Shown here: piece by piece, positions 63,078 through 64,000 of the stretch
Position numbering within the stretch: the stretch's first letter is position 1
Layout of the letters: each line of letters starts with the position of its first letter
From: Jaminaea rosea
Taxonomy: Eukaryota; Basidiomycota; Exobasidiomycetes; Microstromatales
Assembly (NCBI RefSeq): GCF_003144245.1
Contig: NW_020289991.1
Location: 390,518 to 454,517, forward strand
Direction: 5' to 3'
Length of the DNA: 64,000 nt
Position numbers and translations under genes: made by a program
Notes under the pieces: model-generated
What the model was told of the DNA's origin: nothing
What the model saw: only the letters and a program-made list of their open reading frames with translations
The model's database searches: none

Positions 63078-64000
63078 GAATGCCGTACCCAGACCGCAAG
63101 CTGCTACGCAGACTCATTTCGCCACATCTGACTTTGCGTGACTTGCACGGTGGAATCGTGAGGCGTGACGAACGCTTTCCCGCTGGTCCAGAACCCGATG
63201 GTCCAGAACAGCCCGAATCAAGTACGTCCGGCAACGAGGAGAAACATGCATGTAGGTCAAATTGCCTACAAGGCAGGACAACAACATTGCGCGTTTCACC
63301 GGCGGATCCACGAGACGAGGAATAAGCAAGGAATTTCCTTCTTCCTCAAGTTCTGGCCTCGTCTCCCCGTGCCCGCTGTGCTGTTTTGAGCTTTCTGCGC
63401 ATTTGAGACGAGATCAAGAAGATTGCTGGCCGTCGCAGTTGTAGCATGGGCTACAAGAGCGCTTCTGCCTGAAGTGGTCGCGATCGCTTTTGCTTGTCTG
63501 GAATTCATCATCGTGTGCGCTGCCATCGACCTGACAAAGATCGGCCGACAGAGCGTGCACTCTGAACCTTTGCTGGCGAGGAGCACCAAAATCACGTTTC
63601 AGCTGAAACATAACCTGGCCTCAGAGCAGTCGAAGTCAAGTCGCTTCACAAGCATTGATGGCTGCAAACCTTCAAGTTGCCCATCGAGTTGTGGCGATGC
63701 AGCCAACTAATCAGGAGTCAGTGCACAAAGACAAAAACAGCGCGAGACAAGACGCGGGACGGGAGCAGGGCGACATCGGCCTTAGGTACCGAGGCGGAAC
63801 GTTATTGCCGCATTCCATTCTTGTGCCAGCACATCAGCCTTGAATCCATGGCATGACGGTTGCTCCACATCACGGAAAGGACAGAGCGGTGGAATTCGAC
63901 GATGCGAATCAAGGATACCAATGCCCTCCAATTTTTTACGTTGTCTTGGCTTGCAGATTGGTCTCAATTAGGGTTGTGGTTGCCAGGATTGTTGCCTTCG
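63078..64000. other. No gene identified
   Basis: The last 0.9 kb has only short frames on both strands (up to about 95 codons), no domain, no consistent introns and a lower GC content than the rest. No mobile element ends or RNA genes were recognised; a gene may start beyond the window. Confidence 0.4.

Noticed and set aside
1-64000. tRNA, rRNA genes and CRISPR arrays
   Set aside because: No T-arm/anticodon patterns, rRNA-like sequence or spaced repeats were noticed by eye; a tRNAscan or Rfam search would be needed to exclude small RNAs.

Overview
The window looks like nuclear DNA of a GC-rich, intron-containing fungus, most likely a basidiomycete and possibly one of the Ustilaginomycotina; I cannot name a species. 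Evidence: short introns (about 60-120 nt) with GTGAGT or GTGCGT donors and CTNAC-like branch points, complete splice models that restore reading frame at every junction, and fungal proteins such as a Trl1-type tRNA ligase, Cbp3, Mvp1, Kcs1, an Ecl1-type zinc protein, Msc7-type aldehyde dehydrogenase and a fused Met8/Met1-like siroheme enzyme.

Layout. From 1 to about 44.2 kb the DNA is a compact housekeeping region with about 20 genes on both strands: the 3' end of an SLM-like PH protein, siroheme synthase, a LON/RING protein, tRNA ligase, CCA-adding enzyme, complex I 49 kDa subunit, an unrecognised helical protein, DNA polymerase delta small subunit, Mvp1 sorting nexin, Cbp3, a small GPI-type cell-surface protein, an Ecl1-type zinc protein, a disordered DPW/DPF protein, an Msc7-like ALDH, the glutamate-cysteine ligase regulatory subunit, a DUF726 lipase-like membrane protein, a JmjC hydroxylase, Kcs1 inositol hexakisphosphate kinase and a small two-helix membrane protein. 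tRNA ligase and the CCA-adding enzyme, both tRNA-maturation enzymes, are convergent neighbours.

From about 44.4 to 55.3 kb the character changes. This stretch holds genes I do not recognise, built from many short exons and from duplicated pieces: two copies of a promoter/leader segment, two copies of a W-x-G-D gene followed by a Cys-rich (C-x2-C) block, and two adjacent genes made of tandem modules in which one 76- or 82-nt exon (phase 0 in, phase 1 out) recurs four times. One long reading frame carries an in-frame TAG, another has a TAA that can be bypassed by a downstream acceptor, and one duplicated intron has become GC-AG. This is the part most likely to contain something undescribed: a young, locally duplicating, partly decaying gene family.

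From 55.5 to 64 kb there are five further genes: a single-pass membrane protein, an Hsp70-like ATPase of the HSPA12 type (five exons), a polyQ protein, a basic-region protein and a four-helix membrane protein. The last 0.9 kb shows no supportable gene. No rRNA, tRNA, CRISPR array or recognisable transposase was seen.
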